Assembly: GCA_014799785.1 (NCBI GenBank) | Contig: JAAVHI010000062.1 | Span: 1 to 41,874, forward strand | DNA from: Ruminococcus sp. | Lineage (GTDB): Bacteria > Bacillota > Clostridia > Oscillospirales > Ruminococcaceae | Length of the DNA: 41,874 nucleotides | Direction: 5' to 3' | Shown: positions 1 to 6,498 of the stretch, one piece after another | How positions within the stretch are numbered: the stretch's first letter is position 1 | Layout: each line of letters starts with the position of its first letter | Program-made: the position numbers and the translations under genes | Notes under the pieces: model-generated | The model's database searches: none | Told to the model about the DNA's origin: nothing | The model's input: only the letters and a program-made list of their open reading frames with translations

Positions 1-169
1 CGATACATATATTTATATTATAGTGTCAGCGGGCAAAAAAGTCAAGGGAATGGAGGAAACATTATCAAATCGTTTAATTAATAAATATTGCTTTAGCGGG
101 GTATGGGTTCTGTATGAGGAGTAAGCCTGACATAGAAAAATCAAGCAAATTAGGCATCCGACAAATCTG

Positions 170-252
170 CCCGCCCCCTTGAGGGGGCATAGCAAAATTA
201 ATGTTCCGAACATTTCACATTGGGGGTGACTCGGCCCGCGGGGGCTCCCCGC
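170..252 (+). repeat. Family B hairpin repeat, copy 1
   Basis: The copy has the order CCCCCTTGAGGGGG hairpin, a variable small palindrome (ATGTTCCGAACAT at 201-213), TGGGGGTGAC at 221-230, then CCCGCGGGGGC. The same order recurs at 5006-5089, 26641-26714 (inverted) and 26737-26820 with different palindromes in the middle. Confidence 0.7.
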
Positions 253-348
253 CTAAATCAAAATTTATCATCCCAAACTAATTTACGTGTGGAAATACAC
301 AAGAATTTCTCGACGTTTTGTAAAATACGCCAAATTGCTTTAAAAGAA

Positions 349-377
349 TTGACCCTTACCCAAAAATATGCTAAACT
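349..377 (+). promoter_or_regulatory. Promoter of the GH26 mannanase gene
   Basis: TTGACC (349-354), a 17-base spacer and TAAACT (372-377) preceded by TGC, an extended -10. The transcript would start near 384, giving a leader of about 55 bases. Confidence 0.6.
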
Positions 378-438
378 TAAAACATGATCACAAATCTTTA
401 CGAAAGGAGTACACGGCTCTGTCCGTGAAAAATTTATT

Positions 439-1494
439 ATGATGTCAGTGAAAAAATTTCTTGCAGTGGCTGCCGTTATGGCAGTAACAGTTTCAACGGT
501 ATCCTGCGGCGCGGATACGGGAAATGCTTCAGCAGACATTGATACCCCCGTCGCTTCAGCAGATGAAGCTTCCGTCTCCGCAAATAATAAGCCCAAGCTG
601 TCAAACCCCGATGCTTCAAAGGAAGCACAGGCTCTGTACGAATATATTTCGGATGTTTACCGCACCAAAATTATTTCGGGACAGCAGGAGTCCACATGGA
701 TGGGCAGCGACCAGTACGAGTTTGACTACATCTATAAAAATACCGGCAAGTATCCCGCCATAAGAGGTCTCGACTACATGAACGACGACTTCGCGGGCGT
801 GAACAAGCGCGCCGTTGAGTGGCACGAAAAGGGCGGTATAGTAACTATCTGCTGGCACTGCGGTTCGGATTTCAGTCACAGCTGGGACGAGTGCATGAAA
901 ACCGAGATCGCCGACTGGGACAAGGCGCTTACTGAGGGTACTGCCGAGTATAAGGCTCTTATCGCAGGCATGGACAAGGCTGCCGAAGCTTTAAAGGAGC
1001 TGAAAGAAAAGAATATTCCCGTGCTGTGGAGACCTTTCCATGAGTTCGACGGCGGCTGGTTCTGGTGGGGCAAAGGCGGAGCTGACAACTTTGTAAAGCT
1101 CTGGCGCATCATGTACGACCGCTACACAAACTACTGGAAGCTTGACAACCTTATCTGGGTTCTGGGCTATTCGGGCAACGGCAGAGATTACGACAAGTGG
1201 TATCCGGGCGACGAGTACGTTGACATTGCGGGCGCAGATTCCTACAGCGACGGCGCGAATGCAAATCTTTATACCAAGGTTCAGGACGTTGTGGGCAAGG
1301 AAATGCCCGTATGCTTCCACGAGTGCGGACGTATCCCCACTGCGAAGCAGCTTACCGATGGAAAAGCCGACTGGGTATGGTTCATGACATGGCACACCGA
1401 TTACATCACCGACCATAACGACACCGCAGTCCTCAAGGAAATTTACAACGACGAGTATGTTATCACTCTTGATGAGCTTCCGAAGCTTTACTAA
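439..1494 (+). CDS. GH26 family beta-mannanase lipoprotein
   Basis: A 351-residue secreted endo-beta-1,4-mannanase-like protein that would cut mannan or glucomannan backbones at the cell surface. Residues 1-23 are a lipoprotein signal ending in VSC, so Cys23 is the likely lipidated residue. A Ser/Ala/Asp-rich linker runs to about residue 55, followed by a single catalytic domain. The GH26 signatures are RPFHEFDGGWFWW (acid/base Glu202) and FHECGRIP (nucleophile Glu295), both retained. No carbohydrate-binding module, dockerin or sortase signal follows; the protein is one short domain. The start is ATG 439, with a second in-frame ATG directly after it. The AAAGGAG at 403-409 lies about 29 bases upstream, with a small hairpin (412-427) between. 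A terminator follows at 1504-1527. Mannanase is the main activity of GH26, but the substrate is inferred from family. Confidence 0.9.
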   Translation: MMSVKKFLAVAAVMAVTVSTVSCGADTGNASADIDTPVASADEASVSANNKPKLSNPDASKEAQALYEYISDVYRTKIISGQQESTWMGSDQYEFDYIYKNTGKYPAIRGLDYMNDDFAGVNKRAVEWHEKGGIVTICWHCGSDFSHSWDECMKTEIADWDKALTEGTAEYKALIAGMDKAAEALKELKEKNIPVLWRPFHEFDGGWFWWGKGGADNFVKLWRIMYDRYTNYWKLDNLIWVLGYSGNGRDYDKWYPGDEYVDIAGADSYSDGANANLYTKVQDVVGKEMPVCFHECGRIPTAKQLTDGKADWVWFMTWHTDYITDHNDTAVLKEIYNDEYVITLDELPKLY

Positions 1495-1503
1495 TAACAA
1501 AAA

Positions 1504-1527
1504 CGGCTTGCCATGATCGGCAAGCCG
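1504..1527. terminator. Bidirectional terminator between the mannanase gene and murA
   Basis: CGGCTTGCC and GGCAAGCCG form a 9-bp stem with a 6-base loop. A T-run follows on the plus strand and an A-run precedes it, so it can serve both converging genes. Confidence 0.85.
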
Positions 1528-1547
1528 TGATTTTTTATTTTGTACGG

Positions 1548-2834
1548 TCAGATAACAGCCTTTCTGACAGCCGCGCCGGGAACGCTCTTTTTGGTGATAT
1601 CTGCGCCCAGACCGCGGAGCTTTTCCTCGAAGTTTTCATATCCGCGCTCAATGTGGTAAATATCCTCTATTTCGGTAACGCCCTTTGCCGCAAGTCCCGC
1701 GATGACAAGCGCCGCGCCAGCTCTCAGGTCGGGAGCCGTCACAGGTGCGCCCATGAGAGAGCCTACCCCCTCGATAACGGCAACCTTGCCGTCCACGGAA
1801 ATATCCGCGCCCATTCTGCGAAGCTCGTCAACATATCTGAAACGGTTGTCGAAAATGCCCTCCGTAACAATGCTCGTACCCTCCGCAAGACACAGCAGCG
1901 TGGATATCTGAGGCTGCATATCGGTAGGGAAGCCGGGGTGAGGCATTGTCTTGACGCTTGTCTTGACCAGCGGGCCGTCCACGGAAATGCGTATGCTTTC
2001 GTCGAACTCCTCAACGTTTACGCCGATCTTTTCAAGCTTTGCGGTAATGCTTTCAAGGTGCTTGGGAATAACGTTCTTGATAAGGACGTTTCCGCGAGTA
2101 GCCGCCGCAGCGACCATAAAAGTACCCGCCTCTATCTGGTCGGGAATGATAGCGTAGGTCGCGCCCTTGAGACGCTTTACGCCGCGAATTTTTATAACAT
2201 CGGTACCCGCGCCCATAATATCCGCGCCCATAGAGTTAAGGAAGTTTGCAAGGTCTACTATGTGGGGTTCCTTTGCGGCATTTTCGATAACGGTCATGCC
2301 CGTAGCCTTTACAGCCGCAAGCATGGCATTAATGGTCGCTCCAACCGTTACCATGTCGAAATATATCTGAGTACCGTACAGACCGTCCGAGCGGACGTCT
2401 ATCATGCCGTGGTCGATCGAGCAGGTCGCCCCCAAAGCGGCAAAGGCTTTCAGGTGCTGATCTATGGGACGGTCGCCAAGATAGCAGCCGCCCGGCATGG
2501 ATACTCTCGCCCTGCCGAACTTGCCGAGAAGCGTTCCGAGGAAATAGTATGAAGCACGCATATGCTTAGCCATTTCGTAGGGAACGATGGGGTCTGTGAT
2601 ACCCGAAGCGTCTATTTTAACGGTAGTCTTGTCAAGAAAAACAACGGTTGCGCCCATTTCGTAAAGAATGCGCAGGCTTATGGAAACGTCGCTGATGTCG
2701 GGGATATTTTCGAGCACACAAGGCTCGTCCGAAAGGATAACTGCGGGAATAATTGCAGCTACAGCATTTTTTGCGCCGCTGATCTCGACTTCCCCTTCGA
2801 GACGGCGGCCGCCCTTTATAATAAATTTTTCCAA
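1548..2834 (-). CDS. murA: UDP-N-acetylglucosamine 1-carboxyvinyltransferase
   Basis: MurA transfers enolpyruvate from PEP to UDP-GlcNAc, the first committed step of peptidoglycan synthesis, and is the fosfomycin target. The 428-residue protein shows the SGAKNA motif (Lys22), the HMR site and the loop PGGCYLGDRPIDQH with catalytic Cys117, so fosfomycin reactivity should be retained. I chose a TTG start at 2834. It gives the family N-terminus (MEKFIIKGG), it sits behind GGGAGAG with good spacing, and the upstream ATG at 2948 lies only about 10 bases from the predicted transcription start with no ribosome binding site. Firmicutes often carry two murA paralogues; which one this is cannot be told here. 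It converges on the mannanase gene. Confidence 0.95.
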   Translation of the reverse strand: MEKFIIKGGRRLEGEVEISGAKNAVAAIIPAVILSDEPCVLENIPDISDVSISLRILYEMGATVVFLDKTTVKIDASGITDPIVPYEMAKHMRASYYFLGTLLGKFGRARVSMPGGCYLGDRPIDQHLKAFAALGATCSIDHGMIDVRSDGLYGTQIYFDMVTVGATINAMLAAVKATGMTVIENAAKEPHIVDLANFLNSMGADIMGAGTDVIKIRGVKRLKGATYAIIPDQIEAGTFMVAAAATRGNVLIKNVIPKHLESITAKLEKIGVNVEEFDESIRISVDGPLVKTSVKTMPHPGFPTDMQPQISTLLCLAEGTSIVTEGIFDNRFRYVDELRRMGADISVDGKVAVIEGVGSLMGAPVTAPDLRAGAALVIAGLAAKGVTEIEDIYHIERGYENFEEKLRGLGADITKKSVPGAAVRKAVI

Positions 2835-2963
2835 AAATAATTCTCTCCCAAGCGGTGCAGTGACCGCGTTAATACAGATATTCGCAGCAATTGCGCACAC
2901 CTTGCCCCCGTTCGGACGGCAGTATGCGCCGTATAAGAATTGATCCATTTTTACAGCATTAAT

Positions 2964-2969
2964 ATTATA
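2964..2969 (-). promoter_or_regulatory. murA promoter -10 element
   Basis: TATAAT on the minus strand; the -35 is weak. A start near 2957 would leave a leader of about 120 bases before the TTG start. This argues against translation from the ATG at 2948. Confidence 0.5.
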
Positions 2970-3119
2970 CCATAACTGCGGACAAAATAAAAGCTTTTTT
3001 CAATGTTTTTTATCACATTTTTTTGGAAATTTTTTTATTACTTTCGGGCAGTTTGCACAAAAAGGGCAAAAAAATTGGTTTATTTTAACTTATGCGCTCC
3101 GAAATTTTAACCGTTTTGT

Positions 3120-3165
3120 AATACTAATCAATAATCAAACTATAGACAAAAGTCTACAGTTTGAT
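3120..3165 (+). repeat. Family C hairpin repeat
   Basis: The repeat starts AATACTAATCAATAATCAAA and contains a near-perfect hairpin, ATCAAACTATAGAC-AAA-GTCTACAGTTTGAT (3134-3164). Almost the same sequence occurs inverted at 40363-40406, and a hairpin of the same design lies at 40228-40258. No coding function is visible. Confidence 0.75.
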
Positions 3166-3190
3166 ATAGAAACAGTATAAACCAAAACAG

Positions 3191-3228
3191 ACGGGGACTT
3201 CCGACCAAAATGCATCGGAAGTCCCCGT
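3191..3228 (-). terminator. Terminator of the sigma/anti-sigma operon
   Basis: A perfect 14-bp stem, ACGGGGACTTCCGA with TCGGAAGTCCCCGT, begins a few bases past the stop codon at 3236. On the minus strand it is followed by a T-rich tail (CTGTTTTGGTTT). Confidence 0.8.
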
Positions 3229-3235
3229 TCAAGAA

Positions 3236-4327
3236 TTATTTAAGCTCTATGGGAGTGCCGTTTACGGTGATCTTTTCAATGTCATTGACATCTACGGGAT
3301 AATCAAAGCTGCAATGGAGAATATATTCTCCGTCATAATCGTAAGGACTGGCAAAAAGATCCATCTGTCGTGCTTTCATTTCGCTTCCGTCGGAAAGATA
3401 AAATGATACTTCCAATGCGGGAAGATAGAGTACAGGATAGTCTCCCTCAAAAGTAATATCCGCAGATATTGCTGAATAGCCGATCCTTGTAACGGTCGCG
3501 CCGATATCGGAGAAGTTATGCGCGCCGCTGTCGGTAACTTCAAAGGTTCTGAGCTTGACGGGAATCTGCGTGTCAACCGTCAGGCACTCGGAATTGTAAT
3601 CCAGAGGGAAGGTTATGCTCCAGCCGCCCTCAAGAATTACCGCGCTGTAGTCCTCGATCGCCTTTTCATAATCCTCCGTCTCAGCGCTTTGCCACCATAT
3701 GCTCTGAAACGCTCTTTGATAAGCGCTGCCGTCGCATATTGTGTTAAATGTCAGTGTGGCAGTACTTCCTTTAATGGTTCTGTCCGAAAAGATACGGAAC
3801 TGTAAAACAGCCGTGGTCTCGTTTTCCACAGTCAGGTCATAGCTCATGCCGCTGTTCCTGTCATTTTCGACCGAGTAATCAAAGCTGTGCAGAACCAGTT
3901 CATCCGGGAAAATCCCGCCGTCGTTCCTGACTATCTTTATCGCTCCGATAGCCTCGGTCTCCGTGCCGCCCACCGCCATAAGGCTCAGGGACAGCCTGCC
4001 GTCGCCCTCGGTAACGTAATCCTCGGAGGCTGTCGTTATCGCTTCAAGCTTGTCAACGTCCTTGTCGAAAATTCTTCCGAATGCGGCTTGCAGATCAATA
4101 AGTCCCAGCGCCGAGACCGCCAGCGTTCCCGTCGCAAGAACAGCCGCCGCTGCCGCGATGACAGACCCCATGCGTTTTCCGCGGAAACGTCCCGACGAGA
4201 TTTTTTTCGCGCCAACAGTTTCCGCATTTTTTGCGTTAAGAATATTTTCGTATACGCGCTCCTTCTGTTCCACGGTAGGATTAAGATTTTCAAAGGCCGC
4301 AGTAATTTTTTTCTCGTTTATATCCAT
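3236..4327 (-). CDS. Membrane anti-sigma factor-like protein (DUF4179 type)
   Basis: A 363-residue protein with a short cytoplasmic N-terminus (about 1-52), one membrane segment (about 53-75, rich in Ala) and an extracytoplasmic domain rich in beta strands. This is the layout of the DUF4179/ECF anti-sigma proteins of clostridia. It starts 19 bases after the sigma gene stop with GAAAGGA upstream of ATG 4327, so the two are almost certainly co-transcribed. The inferred role is to hold the upstream sigma factor at the membrane until a cell-envelope signal is sensed. No zinc-binding HxxxCxxC anti-sigma motif is visible in the N-terminal segment, so it is not a ZAS-type protein. The signal is unknown. 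Confidence 0.7.
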   Translation of the reverse strand: MDINEKKITAAFENLNPTVEQKERVYENILNAKNAETVGAKKISSGRFRGKRMGSVIAAAAAVLATGTLAVSALGLIDLQAAFGRIFDKDVDKLEAITTASEDYVTEGDGRLSLSLMAVGGTETEAIGAIKIVRNDGGIFPDELVLHSFDYSVENDRNSGMSYDLTVENETTAVLQFRIFSDRTIKGSTATLTFNTICDGSAYQRAFQSIWWQSAETEDYEKAIEDYSAVILEGGWSITFPLDYNSECLTVDTQIPVKLRTFEVTDSGAHNFSDIGATVTRIGYSAISADITFEGDYPVLYLPALEVSFYLSDGSEMKARQMDLFASPYDYDGEYILHCSFDYPVDVNDIEKITVNGTPIELK

Positions 4328-4346
4328 AATATCATTTCCTTTCGCG

Positions 4347-4829
4347 TTATTTTTGAAGCAGCTTTTTAAGACGTTCTCTGCCCTTGGAAAGTTGAGTCCT
4401 GACGGTACTTTCGTTGCGCCCGAGAAGCTTTGCTATCTCCTTGGTAGGGTAGTCCTCGTAATAATAAAGGTACAGAATTTCCCTGTATTTTTCGGGCAGG
4501 GACATCAGCTTTTCAAAAAGCTCGCTCTCCTCGTTTTCGGGATTTCCCGCCGTCTCCGCCTGTTCGGGGAGACTTTCCATATCCACCCGCCGAAGCCGTC
4601 CGCAGAATTTGAAAACGTCCTTGCAGTAATTTCGCGCGGCGGTAATGAACCATGCCTTTTCATGCTCGGAGTCCGAAAATTCCTTTGGCTTTTTCAGATA
4701 TCTCAGAAAAATATTCTGCACCGCGTCCTCCGCTTCCTCGGCTGATTTGAGCCGCATAAAGCATATCCGATAGACCATGTCCGCATTACGGCTGTACAGC
4801 TCTTCAAGCTCACGGTTATCCGCGTTCAA
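4347..4829 (-). CDS. ECF-type RNA polymerase sigma factor
   Basis: A 160-residue sigma-70 family protein with only regions 2 and 4, as in extracytoplasmic function sigma factors. Region 2 spans about residues 8-70 (DMVYRICFMRLKSAEEAEDAVQ, then KAWFITAARNYCKD). Region 4 spans about 108-155 (LPEKYREILYLYYYEDYPTKEIAKLLG and the helix-turn-helix ESTVRTQLSKGRERLKK, both given only in part as motifs). The start is TTG at 4829 behind AGGTGA. The adjacent membrane protein is the probable anti-sigma factor. Autoregulation is usual in the group, but I could not define its own promoter with confidence. Confidence 0.9.
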   Translation of the reverse strand: MNADNRELEELYSRNADMVYRICFMRLKSAEEAEDAVQNIFLRYLKKPKEFSDSEHEKAWFITAARNYCKDVFKFCGRLRRVDMESLPEQAETAGNPENEESELFEKLMSLPEKYREILYLYYYEDYPTKEIAKLLGRNESTVRTQLSKGRERLKKLLQK

Positions 4830-4940
4830 TTACGTTCACCTGCTTTCTTTTCGGATAAGGGTAAAATGAGTACTCTTTTGTCCCTCTGACAATAACACGA
4901 TTTTAAAAGGCAAAATGTCTTAATTCCAAAAAAATTATAA

Positions 4941-4976
4941 AAAAGTCGGACGGATAAAAATATCCGTCCGACTTTT
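4941..4976. terminator. Terminator downstream of ilvE
   Basis: A 16-bp stem, AAAAGTCGGACGGATA with TATCCGTCCGACTTTT, and a 4-base loop, with T/A runs on both sides. It lies 110 bases past the ilvE stop, beyond a family B repeat. Confidence 0.85.
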
Positions 4977-5005
4977 TATTATTGTAAATTACCCGACATT
5001 CCTCA

Positions 5006-5089
5006 CAGCCCCCTTGAGGGGGCTGTGCCAAACTGCAAATATGCAGCATTTAACAATGGGGGTGACGCGGGTCAAGGCTCAGCCTTGTT
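5006..5089 (+). repeat. Family B hairpin repeat, copy 2
   Basis: CAGCCCCCTTGAGGGGGCTG hairpin, then a CTGCAAATATGCAG palindrome, TGGGGGTGAC (5057-5066) and a CAAGGCTCAGCCTTG hairpin. It ends directly at the ilvE stop codon, so it forms the 3' end of that transcript. Confidence 0.75.
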
Positions 5090-6176
5090 ATTTGCAGCAG
5101 CACTCGCCAACGGGAACAGTCCACTTGTGAGTATCCTCGATCTTGCCCCACTGGATACCTGTAAGCGTATCGTAAAGCTTCTGGGAGATCGCGCCGATCT
5201 TGCCGTCGTTTATGGTCATTACCTTATCGCCGTATTTAAGCTCGCCCACGGGAGAAATTACCGCAGCCGTACCTGTGCCGAACGCCTCGTCGAACTTGCC
5301 CTCGTCGTAAGCCTTTACAAGCTCGCCGATCTCGATATCCCGCTCGGTAACCTTATAGTTCATGGATTTCAGCAGCTCTATGCAGGACATTCTTGTGATA
5401 CCGCTGAGTATGGAGCCTCTGTCCAGACCGGGTGTGATTACTTCGCCGTCAACAACAAAGAACACGTTCATTGCGCCTACCTCGTCGATGTACTTTTTGT
5501 GTACGCCGTCAAGCCAGAGTACCTGCGCGTAACCCTGCTTCTCAGCTTCGTCCTGAGCCTTGAGGGAGATAGCATAGTTCGCCGCAGCCTTTGTGAAGCC
5601 CGTACCGCCGGATACTGCACGGACATAATTTTCCTCAACGTAGATCTTTACGGGAGCAAGTCCGTCTGCGTAATACGCGCCAACGGGGGACATGATTATC
5701 GCAAAGATAAGGTGCTTCGCGGGGTGTACTCCCAGCATAGGGTCAACCGCAAAAACATAGGGACGGATATAAAGGGACGTTCCGTCTGCGTGGGGTACCC
5801 AGTCCTCGTCAACCTTAACAAGAGTTTTTACCGCTTCAACTGCAAACGCCTCGTCGATCTTGGGTATGCAGAGACGGTCGTTGGAAACGTTCAGTCTCGC
5901 CATATTTTTGTCGGGACGGAAAAGCTGTATCCTGCCCGAAGCAGTCCTGTAGGCTTTCATGCCCTCGAAGTCCGCCTGACCGTAGTGCAGGCACATGGAA
6001 GCGGGATCCATGGGGATAGGTCCGTAGGGGACGATCCTTGCGTCGTGCCAGCCCTGACCCTCGTCGTAGTTCATCAAAAACATGTGGTCGGTGAATATCT
6101 TGCCGAAGCTGAGCTTGCTTTCGTCGGCAGGCTTCGCTTTGGGAGCTTCGGTTCTTGTAACTTTTATTTCCATCAT
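5088..6176 (-). CDS. ilvE: Branched-chain amino acid aminotransferase
   Basis: A PLP enzyme of fold type IV that interconverts Val/Leu/Ile and their 2-oxo acids with glutamate. The 362-residue length and motifs fit the type II (eukaryotic-like) BCAT branch rather than the shorter E. coli IlvE form. Lys196 in GGTGFTKAAANYA is the PLP lysine, and Glu232 in EVGAMN aligns with the conserved PLP-ring contact. The start is ATG 6176 behind AGGGAGA; a second codon is also ATG. The gene stands alone behind a strong promoter (6216-6244) with a leader of only about 33 bases, so there is no room for a T-box or attenuator. The C-terminus GECCCK has an unusual run of three cysteines. Confidence 0.93.
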   Translation of the reverse strand: MMEIKVTRTEAPKAKPADESKLSFGKIFTDHMFLMNYDEGQGWHDARIVPYGPIPMDPASMCLHYGQADFEGMKAYRTASGRIQLFRPDKNMARLNVSNDRLCIPKIDEAFAVEAVKTLVKVDEDWVPHADGTSLYIRPYVFAVDPMLGVHPAKHLIFAIIMSPVGAYYADGLAPVKIYVEENYVRAVSGGTGFTKAAANYAISLKAQDEAEKQGYAQVLWLDGVHKKYIDEVGAMNVFFVVDGEVITPGLDRGSILSGITRMSCIELLKSMNYKVTERDIEIGELVKAYDEGKFDEAFGTGTAAVISPVGELKYGDKVMTINDGKIGAISQKLYDTLTGIQWGKIEDTHKWTVPVGECCCK

Positions 6177-6498
6177 TTGTAATTCTCCCTTTCTTTTTTT
6201 CTAAAAGATAAATTTATTATAACATACTTTCCGACACATTTCAATATTAAAATCGCACTATTTTACTGAAATTTGCAGCTTTGAAAAGTAAAACTTGCAT
6301 AATTTCGGCAGCAGTAGAGGCAAATGCAGCGGCTTCAGACGGCAAAGCTGTCTATAGGTTTGGTTTCACAGCGCAATGTGCGCCGAATCAATATTCACCC
6401 GCATAAAGCTTTCATGTTCTATTTCCCCGCCTGTCCGAATATTATTTAACGGACAAGACCGCTCCCATATTTTTTCATAAAGCAAATGAGGTGTTCTT
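6177..6498. other. Divergent ilvE / Ca2+-ATPase intergenic region
   Basis: It holds the ilvE promoter at its left end. For the ATPase only a ribosome binding site (GAGGTG, 6486-6491) is clear; no convincing promoter was found on the plus strand. Nothing else is recognisable. Confidence 0.4.
6216..6244 (-). promoter_or_regulatory. ilvE promoter
   Basis: On the minus strand TTGAAA (6244-6239), a 17-base spacer and TATAAT (6221-6216). Confidence 0.75.

Larger units (their letters stand above)
1..438. other. Left-edge intergenic region with an outward promoter
   Basis: I see no gene here. The minus strand carries a good sigma-A promoter pointing out of the window: TTGACT at 45-40 and TATAAT at 22-17 with a 17-base spacer, so a gene presumably starts just left of position 1. 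Positions 170-252 hold a family B repeat. The mannanase promoter and ribosome binding site lie at 349-409. Confidence 0.6.

Noticed and set aside
201..213. ATGTTCCGAACAT as a LexA box
   Set aside because: The half-sites lack the N4 spacer of CGAAC-N4-GTTCG, and the palindrome is the variable centre of a family B repeat.
5025..6182. A long open frame antisense to ilvE (385 codons), and similar ones opposite thiC and murA
   Set aside because: They mirror the codon pattern of well-conserved genes, have no ribosome binding site and show no family motif.
6177..6240. A T-box or attenuator before ilvE
   Set aside because: The predicted leader is only about 33 bases, too short for either.
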